Shown: positions 23,750 to 33,959, counted from the stretch's first letter. The stretch is 34,516 bases of DNA from Roseovarius sp. UBA6167 (GCA_002428225.1 DIUD01000046.1:1-34516); one strand, 5' to 3'. The notes: a model not told the origin generated them from the letters alone. Made by a program: numbers and translations.

Positions 23750-26005
23750 ATGACCCGTCCCAAATACACCCGCGAAGAGGCACTTGCCTTTCATCTCGAG
23801 CCGACCCCCGGCAAGTTCGAGATCCATGCGACCGTGCCGATGACCACGCAGCGCGATCTCAGCCTTGCCTATTCCCCCGGCGTGGCCGTGCCCTGCGAGG
23901 AAATCGCCGCCAGGCCCGAGCTGGCCTATGACTACACCAACAAGGGCAATCTCGTCGCTGTCATCTCCAACGGCACCGCCGTTCTGGGGCTTGGCAATCT
24001 TGGCGCGCTGGGTTCCAAGCCGGTGATGGAGGGCAAGGCGGTGCTTTTCAAGCGGTTTGCCGATGTCAATTCCATCGACATCGAGCTTGATACCGAGGAC
24101 CCGGATGAATTCATCAACGCCGTGCGCCTGATGGGGCCGACCTTTGGCGGCATCAACCTCGAGGATATCAAGGCGCCGGAATGTTTCATCATCGAGCAGC
24201 GGCTCAAGGAGGTGATGGATATCCCGGTGTTCCACGACGATCAGCACGGCACCGCGGTGATCTGTGCCGCCGGGCTCATCAACGCGCTGCATCTCTCGGG
24301 CAAGAAGATCGAGGATGTGCGCATCGTCCTGAACGGGGCGGGGGCGGCGGGTATCGCCTGCCTGGAACTGTTGAAATCCATGGGGGCGCGTCACGACAAT
24401 TGCATCATGTGCGACACAAAGGGGGTCATCTACCAGGGCCGCACCGAGGGCATGAACCAGTGGAAATCCGCCCATGCCGCCGCCACCGAGCTGCGCACGC
24501 TGGAAGAGGCGATGAGGGGGGCGGACGTGTTTCTTGGCGTTTCGGCCAAAGGGGCCGTGACGCCCGGGATGGTCGCCACGATGGCCGACAACCCGGTGAT
24601 CTTCGCCATGGCCAATCCCGACCCCGAGATCACACCCGAAGAGGCCCATGCCGTGCGCCCCGATGCGATCGTGGCCACAGGGCGATCGGATTATCCCAAT
24701 CAGGTCAACAATGTGCTGGGCTTTCCCTATCTCTTTCGCGGCGCGCTCGATGTCCATGCGCGCGCGATCAATGACGAGATGAAGATCGCCTGCGCCGAGG
24801 CGCTGGCGCGCCTCGCCCGCGAGGACGTGCCGGACGAGGTTGCCGTGGCCTATGGCCGCAAGCTCAGCTTTGGTCGCGATTACATCATCCCTACGCCATT
24901 CGATCCCCGCCTGATCCATACCATCCCCCCCGCCGTCGCGCGCGCCGGCATGGCGACGGGGGCCGCGCGCCGCCCGATCATCGACATGGAAAGCTATGAG
25001 CTTTCGCTCAAGTCGCGGATGGACCCGACCGCCAGCATCCTGCGCGGCATCCATGCGCGTGCGCGCCACGCCCAGGCCCGAATGATCTTTGCCGAGGGCG
25101 ACGATGTGCGCGTGTTGCGCGCCGCGGTGCAATATCAGCGGTCCGGGCTGGGCAAGGCGCTAATCGTGGGCCGGGATGAGGATGTGAAGGCCAAGCTGGA
25201 CGCCGCCGGCATGGGCGACGCCGTGCGCGAGCTTGAGGTGGTCAATGCCGCCAAGACCGACCGCCTCAACGATTACAAGGCGTTTCTCTATGCCCGCCTG
25301 CAACGCAAGGGTTTTGACCGGCACGACATTCACCGCCTCGCTGCGCGCGATCGTCATGTCTTTGCCGCGCTGATGCTGGCCCATGGCCAGGGCGACGGGC
25401 TTGTGACCGGGGCCACCCGAAAATCTGCCCATGTTCTCGATCTCATCAACCACGTCTTTGACGCGGATGCCGAACATGGCGCGGCCGGCGTGACGGCGGT
25501 GCTGCACAAGGGGCGGATCGTGCTGATTGCCGACACGCTGGTGCATGAATGGCCCGATGAAGAGGATCTGGCCACCATCGCCATGCGCGGGGCCGATGTG
25601 GCGCGGCATCTGGGGCTGGAGCCGCGAGTCGCCTTCGTCAGCTTTTCGACCTTCGGCTATCCCAGGTCCGAACGCGCCGAAAAGATGCAGCGCGCGCCTC
25701 TGGTGCTGGAGCGGCGCGGCGTCGATTTCGAGTTCGAGGGCGACATGACCGTTGACGTGGCCCTCAACACCGCCGCGCAGGCCAACTATCCGTTTCAGCG
25801 TCTTGGCGGTCCGGCCAATGTTCTTGTGGTGCCTGCCCGCCATTCCGCCTCGATCTCGGTCAAGCTGATGCAGGAAATGGCCGGGGCGACAGTCATTGGG
25901 CCAATCCTGACCGGGGTGGATGCCTCGATCCAGATATGTTCGTCGAATTTCACGACCAATGACATCCTGAACATGGCCGTTCTCGCCGCGTGCAAGGTGG
26001 GCTGA
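23750..26005 (+). CDS. maeB: Malic enzyme with C-terminal phosphotransacetylase-like domain (NADP-type, MaeB)
   Basis: 751 residues. The N-terminal malic enzyme half (about 1-430) has TTQRDLSLAYSPGVAVPC, YDYTNKGNLVAVISNGTAVLGLGNLG, PVFHDDQHGTAVICAAGLINAL and the nucleotide loop VLNGAGAAGIAC. The C-terminal half (about 440-751) is phosphotransacetylase-like, with GLVTGATRKSAHVL and ending NFTTNDILNMAVLAACK. Such fusions convert malate to pyruvate; the tail has been linked to regulation by acetyl-CoA and generally lacks PTA activity. ATG 23750 is preferred over an in-frame TTG at 23735, as MTRPKYTREEALAFH is the usual start. The ribosome site is weak. NADP rather than NAD use is inferred from family context. 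Confidence 0.93.
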   Translation: MTRPKYTREEALAFHLEPTPGKFEIHATVPMTTQRDLSLAYSPGVAVPCEEIAARPELAYDYTNKGNLVAVISNGTAVLGLGNLGALGSKPVMEGKAVLFKRFADVNSIDIELDTEDPDEFINAVRLMGPTFGGINLEDIKAPECFIIEQRLKEVMDIPVFHDDQHGTAVICAAGLINALHLSGKKIEDVRIVLNGAGAAGIACLELLKSMGARHDNCIMCDTKGVIYQGRTEGMNQWKSAHAAATELRTLEEAMRGADVFLGVSAKGAVTPGMVATMADNPVIFAMANPDPEITPEEAHAVRPDAIVATGRSDYPNQVNNVLGFPYLFRGALDVHARAINDEMKIACAEALARLAREDVPDEVAVAYGRKLSFGRDYIIPTPFDPRLIHTIPPAVARAGMATGAARRPIIDMESYELSLKSRMDPTASILRGIHARARHAQARMIFAEGDDVRVLRAAVQYQRSGLGKALIVGRDEDVKAKLDAAGMGDAVRELEVVNAAKTDRLNDYKAFLYARLQRKGFDRHDIHRLAARDRHVFAALMLAHGQGDGLVTGATRKSAHVLDLINHVFDADAEHGAAGVTAVLHKGRIVLIADTLVHEWPDEEDLATIAMRGADVARHLGLEPRVAFVSFSTFGYPRSERAEKMQRAPLVLERRGVDFEFEGDMTVDVALNTAAQANYPFQRLGGPANVLVVPARHSASISVKLMQEMAGATVIGPILTGVDASIQICSSNFTTNDILNMAVLAACKVG

Positions 26006-26110
26006 TGGCCATGGATTTGTGGAAACGGACAGGATGTTCGGGGCGTCAACCGCAATCATGGGCCGAAGACGCGGGAAGAACTGTGCCAAAAATGCCCTTG
26101 AGAGGCAGCA

Positions 26111-27541
26111 ATGGGACAGGCAAGAACAATGAACAGGCATATATCAAGAGCAATCATGGCATGGGGGGTTCCCTTGGTGGCCATGCTTGTGTCAACGGCG
26201 ATACCCGGTCGGGCGGATGCCCAGACCCGCAGCATCCGAATCGGCGATGGTGTCATCAGCCAGGTCGAGATGGGCGCGGGGCGGACGATAACGATCGAGA
26301 CCGATCTTCCGTTCGCGGACATTCTTGTGGGCAACACCAATCTGGTGGACGTGTTCCCGCTGACCGATACATCGCTTTATATCCAGGCGAGGGATTTCGG
26401 CACCACCAACGTGACGCTGTATTCCGAAACCAAGAAACTGCTCGAGGTGATCGACATCAGGGTTCTGGTCGATTTCAGCGATCTTCGCGCGGCCCTGCGC
26501 ACCGCGGTGCCCGCCGCGGATGTCGAGGTGACCAATGTCAACAACCGCATCCGCCTCTCGGGATATGTCAAGGATAACGTCGATCTCTTGAGGGTTCTGG
26601 AAATCGCGGCGGAATATTCCGAAGAGCCGGTAATCAATGCCATTCGGGTGCATAGCGGGCAGCAGGTCGAGCTTGACGTGCGCATCATCGAGGTCGAGCG
26701 TCGATCCGGGCGCGAACTCGGGGTGAACCTGTTCGGCTCGAATGACAGCGGCAGCCGGCAGATCATCACCGGCCAGGCTCCGCGTGAGACGCCCTTTGGT
26801 ATCGCCATCGGCAATCTTCTGGAAATTTCGGGCATCGAAATTGATTTCGTTATCAACGCGCTGGAGAGCAAGGGCCTTGCCCGGCGTCTGGCCAATCCGA
26901 AACTTGTCACCACCAGCGGAATCGAGGCGAATTTCGTGGTCGGCGGCGAAGTGCCCATCCGCGTATCGACCGAGAGCGCCAATGGCGTCGTGACCACCAG
27001 CACCGATTTCCGCGAATTCGGTGTGCGGCTCAACTTCCTGCCGGAGGTTCTGGATGACGAGCTGATCCGCCTGCGGATCAGCCCCGAGGTCAGCGACATC
27101 GACCCCACCATCGACGTCAACGGTGAGCCGGGGTTCATCTCGCGCAAGGCCGAAACCACGGTTTCGCTGCGCAACGGGCAAAGCTTTGCCATCGCGGGCC
27201 TGCTTCAGACCAACAATGCCCGCAACGTCGATCAGGTGCCCTGGCTTGGCCAGTTGCCGGTCATCGGCGCGCTGTTCCGCTCGGCCCAGTTTCAGAAGGA
27301 TGAAAGCGATCTGGTCATTCTCGTGACCCCGCGTCTGGTGCGCCCGGTTGCGCCCGGTCAGCCTTATGCCTCGCCGTTTGACAACAGCCGGTCCTCGAAC
27401 GATTTCGAGCTGTTCGTTCTGGGGATGCTGGAAGTGGACAAGAACCTGTTGCGCGATTTCCGCGAGGGCAAAGGGGTCGTCGGCCCGTATGGTCATATCA
27501 TCGATCTGGAGTTCAAAGATGCTGTCATTGCCAAGAACTAA
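26111..27541 (+). CDS. cpaC: Tad pilus outer-membrane secretin (RcpA/CpaC family)
   Basis: 476 residues. A signal peptide (about 1-37) has a hydrophobic core VPLVAMLVSTAIPG and a likely cut after ADA. The N-terminal pilus-secretin domain (RSIRIGDGVISQVEMGAGRTITIETDLPFADILVGN) is followed by a BON-like segment (ADVEVTNVNNRIRLSGYVKD). The secretin domain runs from QVELDVRIIEVERRSGRELGVNLF to LVILVTPRLVRPV. It forms the pore for Tad pili. ATG 26111 has GAGAGG upstream; ATG 26129 is an alternative. It is the first gene of the locus here, with no Flp pilin, CpaA or CpaB before it. The last 23 nt overlap the next gene. Confidence 0.92.
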   Translation: MGQARTMNRHISRAIMAWGVPLVAMLVSTAIPGRADAQTRSIRIGDGVISQVEMGAGRTITIETDLPFADILVGNTNLVDVFPLTDTSLYIQARDFGTTNVTLYSETKKLLEVIDIRVLVDFSDLRAALRTAVPAADVEVTNVNNRIRLSGYVKDNVDLLRVLEIAAEYSEEPVINAIRVHSGQQVELDVRIIEVERRSGRELGVNLFGSNDSGSRQIITGQAPRETPFGIAIGNLLEISGIEIDFVINALESKGLARRLANPKLVTTSGIEANFVVGGEVPIRVSTESANGVVTTSTDFREFGVRLNFLPEVLDDELIRLRISPEVSDIDPTIDVNGEPGFISRKAETTVSLRNGQSFAIAGLLQTNNARNVDQVPWLGQLPVIGALFRSAQFQKDESDLVILVTPRLVRPVAPGQPYASPFDNSRSSNDFELFVLGMLEVDKNLLRDFREGKGVVGPYGHIIDLEFKDAVIAKN

Positions 27542-27719
27542 GCGCCTCTCGGTGGCGGTGGTGACGCTGGTCATCCTCGGCGGCTGCGCGGACTACGCCA
27601 ACAACTGGGACGGCGCGACCGCCCGCGTGGGTAATGCCAGCGAGGCCAACACGGCCATCCATGCGATTCCTCCCGATCCCGGAAACCTGAACAACACGAA
27701 AATTCACGGCGGGAGGTGA
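27519..27719 (+). CDS. Small lipoprotein of the Tad locus
   Basis: 66 residues. MLSLPRTKRLSVAVVTLVILGGCADYANN is a clear lipoprotein signal with the lipobox LGGC (Cys23), giving a mature protein of about 44 residues. The remainder, WDGATARVGNASEANTAIHAIPPDPGNLNNTKIHGGR, resembles the short conserved lipoproteins (G-A--N-A---I-P-P) often found beside rcpA in alphaproteobacterial tad loci; I base this on remembered pattern only. It may help the secretin reach or stay in the outer membrane, in the position of CpaD/RcpB. It starts inside cpaC. Alternative: an unrelated small lipoprotein. Confidence 0.75.
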   Translation: MLSLPRTKRLSVAVVTLVILGGCADYANNWDGATARVGNASEANTAIHAIPPDPGNLNNTKIHGGR

Positions 27720-27742
27720 CGGGAGAGGGAACAGGAGGCAAT

Positions 27743-28228
27743 ATGCTCTGGCGGCCCATGAAACGGTTTCATGACAATCAGGACGGGGTCGTTCTGGTTG
27801 AGGCGTTGTTGATTATCCCCGTTCTGACGATTTTGACATTCGGTATTCTGGAATTCGGGAACATGATGTGGCAGCGGCAGCAAATGCAGGTCGGCGTGCG
27901 CGACGCCGCACGATACTGGAGCCGCTGCCGCGACACGATCAACACGCAGGTGACCGCCTGCAACGAGGACGTGGCCCGAAACATCGCCTTCTACGGCAAT
28001 CCCGACGGAACCGGCAATCTGCGTGTCCCCGGATGGGGACCTGGAATCGCGGGCGCATTGCTGAGCCTCGATCCGGCGAAAGGTTCGTTCGAGGGCACGC
28101 CGGGGCCAGAGGACAAGGTCACGGTCGAGGGCCGGTTCAACTACAACGGCTCTCCTCTCTACAATACGATCCTGAGTGACACGATCAGCGTCGGCTGGAG
28201 AACCGAGATGAGATATATCGGATGGTAG
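27743..28228 (+). CDS. TadE-like pseudopilin 1
   Basis: 161 residues. Near the N-terminus, NQDGVVLVEALLIIPVLTILTFGILEFG is a TadE-type membrane segment with a Gly followed five residues later by Glu, the prepilin-peptidase pattern of Tad pseudopilins (GxxxxE), although the usual Tyr after Glu is Ala. A polar periplasmic domain follows, with two cysteines (SRCRDT, TACNED) that could pair. The ATG at 27743 has AGGAGG 6 nt upstream; a GTG at 27716 in frame lacks a comparable case. The stop overlaps the next gene by 7 nt. Confidence 0.85.
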   Translation: MLWRPMKRFHDNQDGVVLVEALLIIPVLTILTFGILEFGNMMWQRQQMQVGVRDAARYWSRCRDTINTQVTACNEDVARNIAFYGNPDGTGNLRVPGWGPGIAGALLSLDPAKGSFEGTPGPEDKVTVEGRFNYNGSPLYNTILSDTISVGWRTEMRYIGW

Positions 28229-28851
28229 GCCGGTCTGGCATTCGGCGCTTCTGGCGCGACGACAGCGGTCTTGCCCTGACAGAGGCGTTGCTGACCATTC
28301 CGATCATGATGATCGTGCTGGCGGCGATGGTGGAATTCGGGGTGGCGGTGTTTCAGTGGAACCAGGCCACCAAGGCGGTGCAGATCGGCGCGCGGCGGGC
28401 GGCGGTGTCGTCGCCGATCGTGGGGGATGGGGCCTATGCGTCGCTTGGCGACTTTTCCAGCAGCGGCGCGCTTGCCGGCGATCCGGTGCCGGGCATTCCG
28501 GCCTCGGTCTCCTGCCGCGGGGCTACCTGCGACACGGCGCGCCTCAACCGGCTGTTGACCGGCGGCGACGGGGTGTGCGGGGCGGTAGGCAGCGGTTTTG
28601 TCGGCATGTGTGACGTCGCCCCCTTCCTGAGTGCCGATAACGTGATGGTGACCTATCACCGCTCGTTTCTGGGCTATGTCGGGCGGCCCTATGGCCAGGT
28701 CTCGACGGTTACGGTCGAACTGCGCGATGTGACCGTGGATTTCCTGTTCATAGATACGCTGCTCGGCATTGATAACATCACGATCCCATCGCAGCCGGTC
28801 AGCATGACAAGCGAGGATCTCTGCGACACCAGCACCATCTGTGAATATTAA
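28222..28851 (+). CDS. TadE-like pseudopilin 2
   Basis: 209 residues. The N-terminal RFWRDDSGLALTEALLTIPIMMIVLAAMVEFG again shows G-xxxx-E before a membrane helix, as in TadE-family minor pseudopilins. The periplasmic part has six cysteines (SCRGATC, GVCG, GMCD, DLCD, TICEY), enough for three disulfides. It is a paralogue of the preceding gene in its first 45 residues only. The start overlaps the upstream stop by 7 nt (ATGGTAG). No other minor pilin (TadF/TadG-like with vWA) is seen nearby. Confidence 0.85.
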   Translation: MVGRSGIRRFWRDDSGLALTEALLTIPIMMIVLAAMVEFGVAVFQWNQATKAVQIGARRAAVSSPIVGDGAYASLGDFSSSGALAGDPVPGIPASVSCRGATCDTARLNRLLTGGDGVCGAVGSGFVGMCDVAPFLSADNVMVTYHRSFLGYVGRPYGQVSTVTVELRDVTVDFLFIDTLLGIDNITIPSQPVSMTSEDLCDTSTICEY

Positions 28852-28868
28852 GGAATAACGATTTAAAA

Positions 28869-30014
28869 ATGTCCATTTCATTGTCCATTCGTGTCTTGTG
28901 GGTGTCTCGGGACAGAACGCAATCCGCCGAAGCCGCGAATCATCTGGAGCGGCTTCGGGAATTCAACGTAGCCCGCGCCGACGGCGACACTGTCGAGCGC
29001 GAACTGACGCAGGGCGAGCATGACATCCTCGTTCTGGATGTCGGCACGCTGGAAGAGCAGGATAGCCAGTTGCTGAAGCTGGTCCGACTGTTTGCGCCGA
29101 ACCTGCCGCTGATCATCCTCTGTGACGCGCTTGACGCGGACTCGATGCGCCAGATCTTGCAACTGAAGGCGCAGGACATGCTGCAAAAGCCGGTTGCCCA
29201 AGACAAGCTGGTGGCGTCCGTCAAGGCGCTCGTGCGCTCGGGCAAGACCAGGGGTAACCGTGTGCACGCGGTCGTGTCGGCGGTTGGCGGAGCGGGCGCA
29301 TCCACGATCGCCGTTTCGATGGCGGACATCGCCGCGAGCAGGCTGCTACGGAAAACCGGCAGCGTTGCGCTGTTCGATCTGGATTTCTCGACCGGGAATT
29401 GTGGGTATATCCTGAACCTGAACAATTCTTTCGATCTTGGATCGGTGGCCCCCTCGCCCCAGCGGGTTGACGCCGAATTCATCCGGGCGATCCAGTTGCG
29501 ATACAACAAGAGCTTCTATCTCTATTCCTTCAAGCGCCCGGACCTGAACACGGATATCAACGGCTACGAGCTGACCCTGAGAATGCTGGATGCCGTGACG
29601 CTCGAACACGAACACACCTTTCTCGACATCCCCTATTACGAGACGGACTGGAAGGACGATGTTCTGTCGGCGGTCAACACCTGCACGCTGGTGACCGAGC
29701 AGAACCTGCCTGCGCTCAAGCACACGCTCGACGTGGTGCAGCGGATCAAGTCCTTGCGAGGAAAAGATTTTCCGGTGAGGATTATCCTCAACAAGCATAT
29801 GGGGGGGTGGTTCAGCGACCGGATCGCGACCCGCAAGCTGAAAGAGCTGTTCGAGGGCGCGGCATTCTTCTACCTGCCCTTCCTGCCCAACGTCATCGGC
29901 GAAGCGATCGACCGTGGTATCCTGCCTTCTGATGTGGCGGCGCGGAACAAATTCAACAAGGAATTGGCCAAATACATGAAATCCATAGAACTTACCGATG
30001 CCGGACCCGGCTGA
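28869..30014 (+). CDS. cpaE: CpaE/TadZ-like pilus assembly ATPase-fold protein
   Basis: 381 residues. The N-terminal receiver-like domain (about 5-125) has HDILVLDVGT (D57 at the phospho-acceptor place) and MLQKPVAQDKLVASVKALV (K107-Pro, the conserved receiver Lys). The C-terminal MinD/ParA-type domain has SAVGGAGASTIAVSMADIA (137-155), where the Walker A signature Lys of KGGxGKT is missing (Val), then VALFDLDFSTGN. TadZ/CpaE proteins place the Tad machine at a cell pole. Loss of the signature Lys fits the deviant TadZ group, so ATP hydrolysis may be weak. The gene precedes the L,D-transpeptidase by 15 nt. Confidence 0.88.
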   Translation: MSISLSIRVLWVSRDRTQSAEAANHLERLREFNVARADGDTVERELTQGEHDILVLDVGTLEEQDSQLLKLVRLFAPNLPLIILCDALDADSMRQILQLKAQDMLQKPVAQDKLVASVKALVRSGKTRGNRVHAVVSAVGGAGASTIAVSMADIAASRLLRKTGSVALFDLDFSTGNCGYILNLNNSFDLGSVAPSPQRVDAEFIRAIQLRYNKSFYLYSFKRPDLNTDINGYELTLRMLDAVTLEHEHTFLDIPYYETDWKDDVLSAVNTCTLVTEQNLPALKHTLDVVQRIKSLRGKDFPVRIILNKHMGGWFSDRIATRKLKELFEGAAFFYLPFLPNVIGEAIDRGILPSDVAARNKFNKELAKYMKSIELTDAGPG

Positions 30015-30029
30015 CAGGAGGGCACGGAA

Positions 30030-30605
30030 ATGCGTCGATTCATCGGGAGATACGGTTTGGTTCGCAGGCGAGCGATGCTGACGATGGTTCTGGGCGCGGT
30101 CGCGGTGCCGGGCCTTGCCCTGGCTGAGGTCAAGAGCCTGCCAAGATCGCATGGCAAGCGCACCCTCACCATTGTGCCCTATGCCGGCACCGAAGCGCCC
30201 GGAACGATCATCATCTCCAACGAAAGGCGCATACTGCAGCGGGTGCTGCCGGGCGGCAAGGCCGAGCAATACGAGATTTCCGTCGGGCGTGACGGCTTTG
30301 GCTGGACGGGCGTGACCCGCGTCGGGCGCAAGGCAGAATGGCCCGCCTGGCGCCCGCCCGCGGCGATGCGGCAACGCGATCCGTCGCTACCGGATTATGT
30401 GCCGCCCGGCCCATACAACCCCTTGGGTGCGCGCGCGATCTATCTCTACTCGAACGGGCGGGACACGCTTTACCGGATCCACGGAACCAACAGTGCCGAG
30501 ACCGTGGGCGGCTATGAGACCTCGGGCTGCTTCCGGCTGAGCAATGCCGACGTGATGGAGCTTTTCGAGAAGGTCGCGAACGGCACCAAGGTGATTGTCT
30601 TTTAA
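30030..30605 (+). CDS. L,D-transpeptidase (YkuD domain) inside the Tad locus
   Basis: 191 residues. An N-terminal signal, VRRRAMLTMVLGAVAVPGLALA, is possibly Tat-like because of RRxML; this is not certain. The YkuD catalytic domain ends with IHGTNSAETVGGYETSGCFRLSNADVMEL, giving H151 and the nucleophile C167. The usual SHGC is TSGC here, a variant seen in other alphaproteobacterial members. These enzymes make 3-3 crosslinks in peptidoglycan or attach proteins to it. Its position between cpaE and cpaF, on the same strand with small gaps, suggests it opens or anchors the wall for the Tad machine. That role is inference. Confidence 0.88.
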   Translation: MRRFIGRYGLVRRRAMLTMVLGAVAVPGLALAEVKSLPRSHGKRTLTIVPYAGTEAPGTIIISNERRILQRVLPGGKAEQYEISVGRDGFGWTGVTRVGRKAEWPAWRPPAAMRQRDPSLPDYVPPGPYNPLGARAIYLYSNGRDTLYRIHGTNSAETVGGYETSGCFRLSNADVMELFEKVANGTKVIVF

Positions 30606-30630
30606 AAGGACGCAGGGAAGGCGTGGAATT

Positions 30631-32043
<1,413 letters not shown>

Positions 32044-32046
32044 GAG

Positions 32047-33009
32047 ATGTTCAGTAATCCGCTCACGCTCTATGGCCTGATCTTCATCGCTGCGCTTCTG
32101 CTGTTCGAATCGCTGCTGCGGCTGCTGTTCGGGGCGCGGCGGTCCAAGGTCGAAATCCGTAACCGGCTCGAAGGCCTCAAGCATAAGCAGGGCGCGGCCG
32201 AAGCCTACAACAGCCTGCTGAAGCGTCGTGGCATTGCGGGGCGGCTTGGCGACCGGTCCTTGCGTGGCCGCTTCAATCGTTTCGTCGCGCAGACCGGTCT
32301 GGAACTCAGCGTCGCACGGCGCATTTTCTATCTTTCCCTGTTCTTCCTTCTCGGCCTCGTTCTGGCAGAGCTTTTGTTCAACCTGAGCATGGTTCTGCTT
32401 GTCCTCTCTGCCGCCGCCTTTTCGATCGCGCTTTCCCTGCTGCTGCTGTCCTATATCCGCTCCCGGCGCATCCGTCTCTTTACCTCCCAGATTTCTCCGG
32501 CGATCGACATCATCGTGCGAAGCCTGAATGCCGGGCACCCCCTTGTCGCGGCGATCTCGCTGGTGGCACGGGAAATGCCCGATCCCATCGGGTCAGAATT
32601 CGGCATCCTGAACGATCAGATGACTTTTGGCGCGGAACTGGAACAGGCCATGTTCAACATGTATCAACGTGTAGGCGCGCCCGAGCTGAACCTCCTGACC
32701 GTCACGGTCAGTGTGCAGAAGGGGACGGGCGGCAACCTGTCCGAGATCCTGGAAAACCTTGCGCAGATGATCCGCGACCGGCAGATCATCAAGGCCAAGA
32801 TCAAGGCGATCTCGGCTGAAGGGCGCGCAACCGCCTGGGTGATGATGCTCTTTCCGTTTCTCCTGTTCGCGATGATCCGTGTTCTGGTGCCGACCTATTT
32901 CGATCTGGTCTGGGAAAGCGGCTGGGGTCATTACGCGGTTATCGGCTGTCTGGCCATGATCTTTTTCGGCATGCTGGTGATCCGGCGCATCGTGAATTTC
33001 GACTTCTAG
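32047..33009 (+). CDS. tadB: Tad inner-membrane platform protein TadB
   Basis: 320 residues. Hydrophobic N-terminal segment (LYGLIFIAALLLFESLLRLLFG), two more near 95-140, a cytoplasmic GspF-like domain with ISPAIDIIVRSLNAGHPLVAAISLVAREMPDPIGSEF and VQKGTGGNLSEILENLAQMIRDRQIIKAKIKAISAEGRATAW, and two C-terminal helices. This is the type II secretion F-domain layout of TadB. It forms the platform with TadC for the CpaF motor. The start is 3 nt after the cpaF stop. Confidence 0.93.
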   Translation: MFSNPLTLYGLIFIAALLLFESLLRLLFGARRSKVEIRNRLEGLKHKQGAAEAYNSLLKRRGIAGRLGDRSLRGRFNRFVAQTGLELSVARRIFYLSLFFLLGLVLAELLFNLSMVLLVLSAAAFSIALSLLLLSYIRSRRIRLFTSQISPAIDIIVRSLNAGHPLVAAISLVAREMPDPIGSEFGILNDQMTFGAELEQAMFNMYQRVGAPELNLLTVTVSVQKGTGGNLSEILENLAQMIRDRQIIKAKIKAISAEGRATAWVMMLFPFLLFAMIRVLVPTYFDLVWESGWGHYAVIGCLAMIFFGMLVIRRIVNFDF

Positions 33010-33035
33010 CCCCGCAACTCCGAGGAAACCGTCAA

Positions 33036-33959
33036 GTGACCGAAGACCTGATACTTCTCGCAGTTTTCGTTGCGGTGCTGATCGTCAGCTTCGCGGTCAT
33101 CCTGCTGACTCTCAAGAAACGTGACATCAACCGCAACCTTGACAAGGTTTCATCCTCGAGAAAGAGCAGGCAGGACGCACTGGACAATCTGCTTGGCTCG
33201 GATAACGAGCAGATCCGTTACTATCTCGACGTGGTCCAGAACGAGGGCCCCAATTCGCTCAGGACGCGGCTGGTGCGTGCGGGGTTCTTTTCGCGCTCGG
33301 CCGCCGCCGTTTTTATTATTGTGCGCCTTCTCGCCGTCGTTCTGGTGTTCCTGTTGGTGCAATTTGGCCTTGGGGTCTTTATGCCGTCGGCAAGCAACAT
33401 GGCGGTGTTCGTCTTTGCGTTGCTGGCGGCCGGGGCCGCGTTCGTCCTTTGCTCGGCGGTGCTCGACCGGTTTGGCAGCAAGCGAACCCGCGAATACCGC
33501 AAGTTGTTCCCGGATTTCATGGATCTTCTGCTGGTATGCGTGGATGCCGGACTCAGCATCAATGCCGCCATCGACCGGGTGACCCGGGAATTTCTGGTCA
33601 CGACGCCCGATTTCGGAGTGCACCTTGCCATCATCAGCCTCGAGGTCAGGGCCGGGCGCCCTCTGCCAGAGGCGCTGCTCAATTTCTCGGAGCGCATCGA
33701 GGTGGAAGAGGCCCGAATGTTGGGCGTGCTGTTCAAGCAATCCGCCGAACTTGGCGCGAGCGTCAGCAAGACCTTGCGCAGCTTCAGCAAGGAAATGCGT
33801 CAGTTGCGCCTGATCCGGGCCGAGGAAAAGGCCAACGCCCTGCCAATCAAGATGCTGTTTCCGATGGCGTTCTTCATGTTCCCGGTCAACCTTGTAATCG
33901 TTCTGCTGCCGATCTCTCTGGTTATCTTCAGGATGCTGTCGAGCCTGACCCCGAGCTGA
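33036..33959 (+). CDS. tadC: Tad inner-membrane platform protein TadC
   Basis: 307 residues with the same overall fold as TadB. N-terminal helix LILLAVFVAVLIVSFAVILL, two central helices (about 85-145), then FPDFMDLLLVCVDAGLSINAAIDRVTRE, a GspF-like domain with LEVRAGRPLPEALLNFSERIEVEEARMLGVLFKQSAELGASVSKTLRSFSKEMRQLRLIRAEEKANALPIKML, and a C-terminal hydrophobic end. It pairs with TadB. The start is a GTG at 33036 preceded by GAGG. It is the last Tad gene in the window; no tadD or TPR gene follows, since mdh comes next. Confidence 0.93.
   Translation: MTEDLILLAVFVAVLIVSFAVILLTLKKRDINRNLDKVSSSRKSRQDALDNLLGSDNEQIRYYLDVVQNEGPNSLRTRLVRAGFFSRSAAAVFIIVRLLAVVLVFLLVQFGLGVFMPSASNMAVFVFALLAAGAAFVLCSAVLDRFGSKRTREYRKLFPDFMDLLLVCVDAGLSINAAIDRVTREFLVTTPDFGVHLAIISLEVRAGRPLPEALLNFSERIEVEEARMLGVLFKQSAELGASVSKTLRSFSKEMRQLRLIRAEEKANALPIKMLFPMAFFMFPVNLVIVLLPISLVIFRMLSSLTPS

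Noticed and set aside
23714..25132. Long minus-strand frame (472 codons) opposite the malic enzyme gene
   Set aside because: Shadow of a well-supported gene, no motif of its own.
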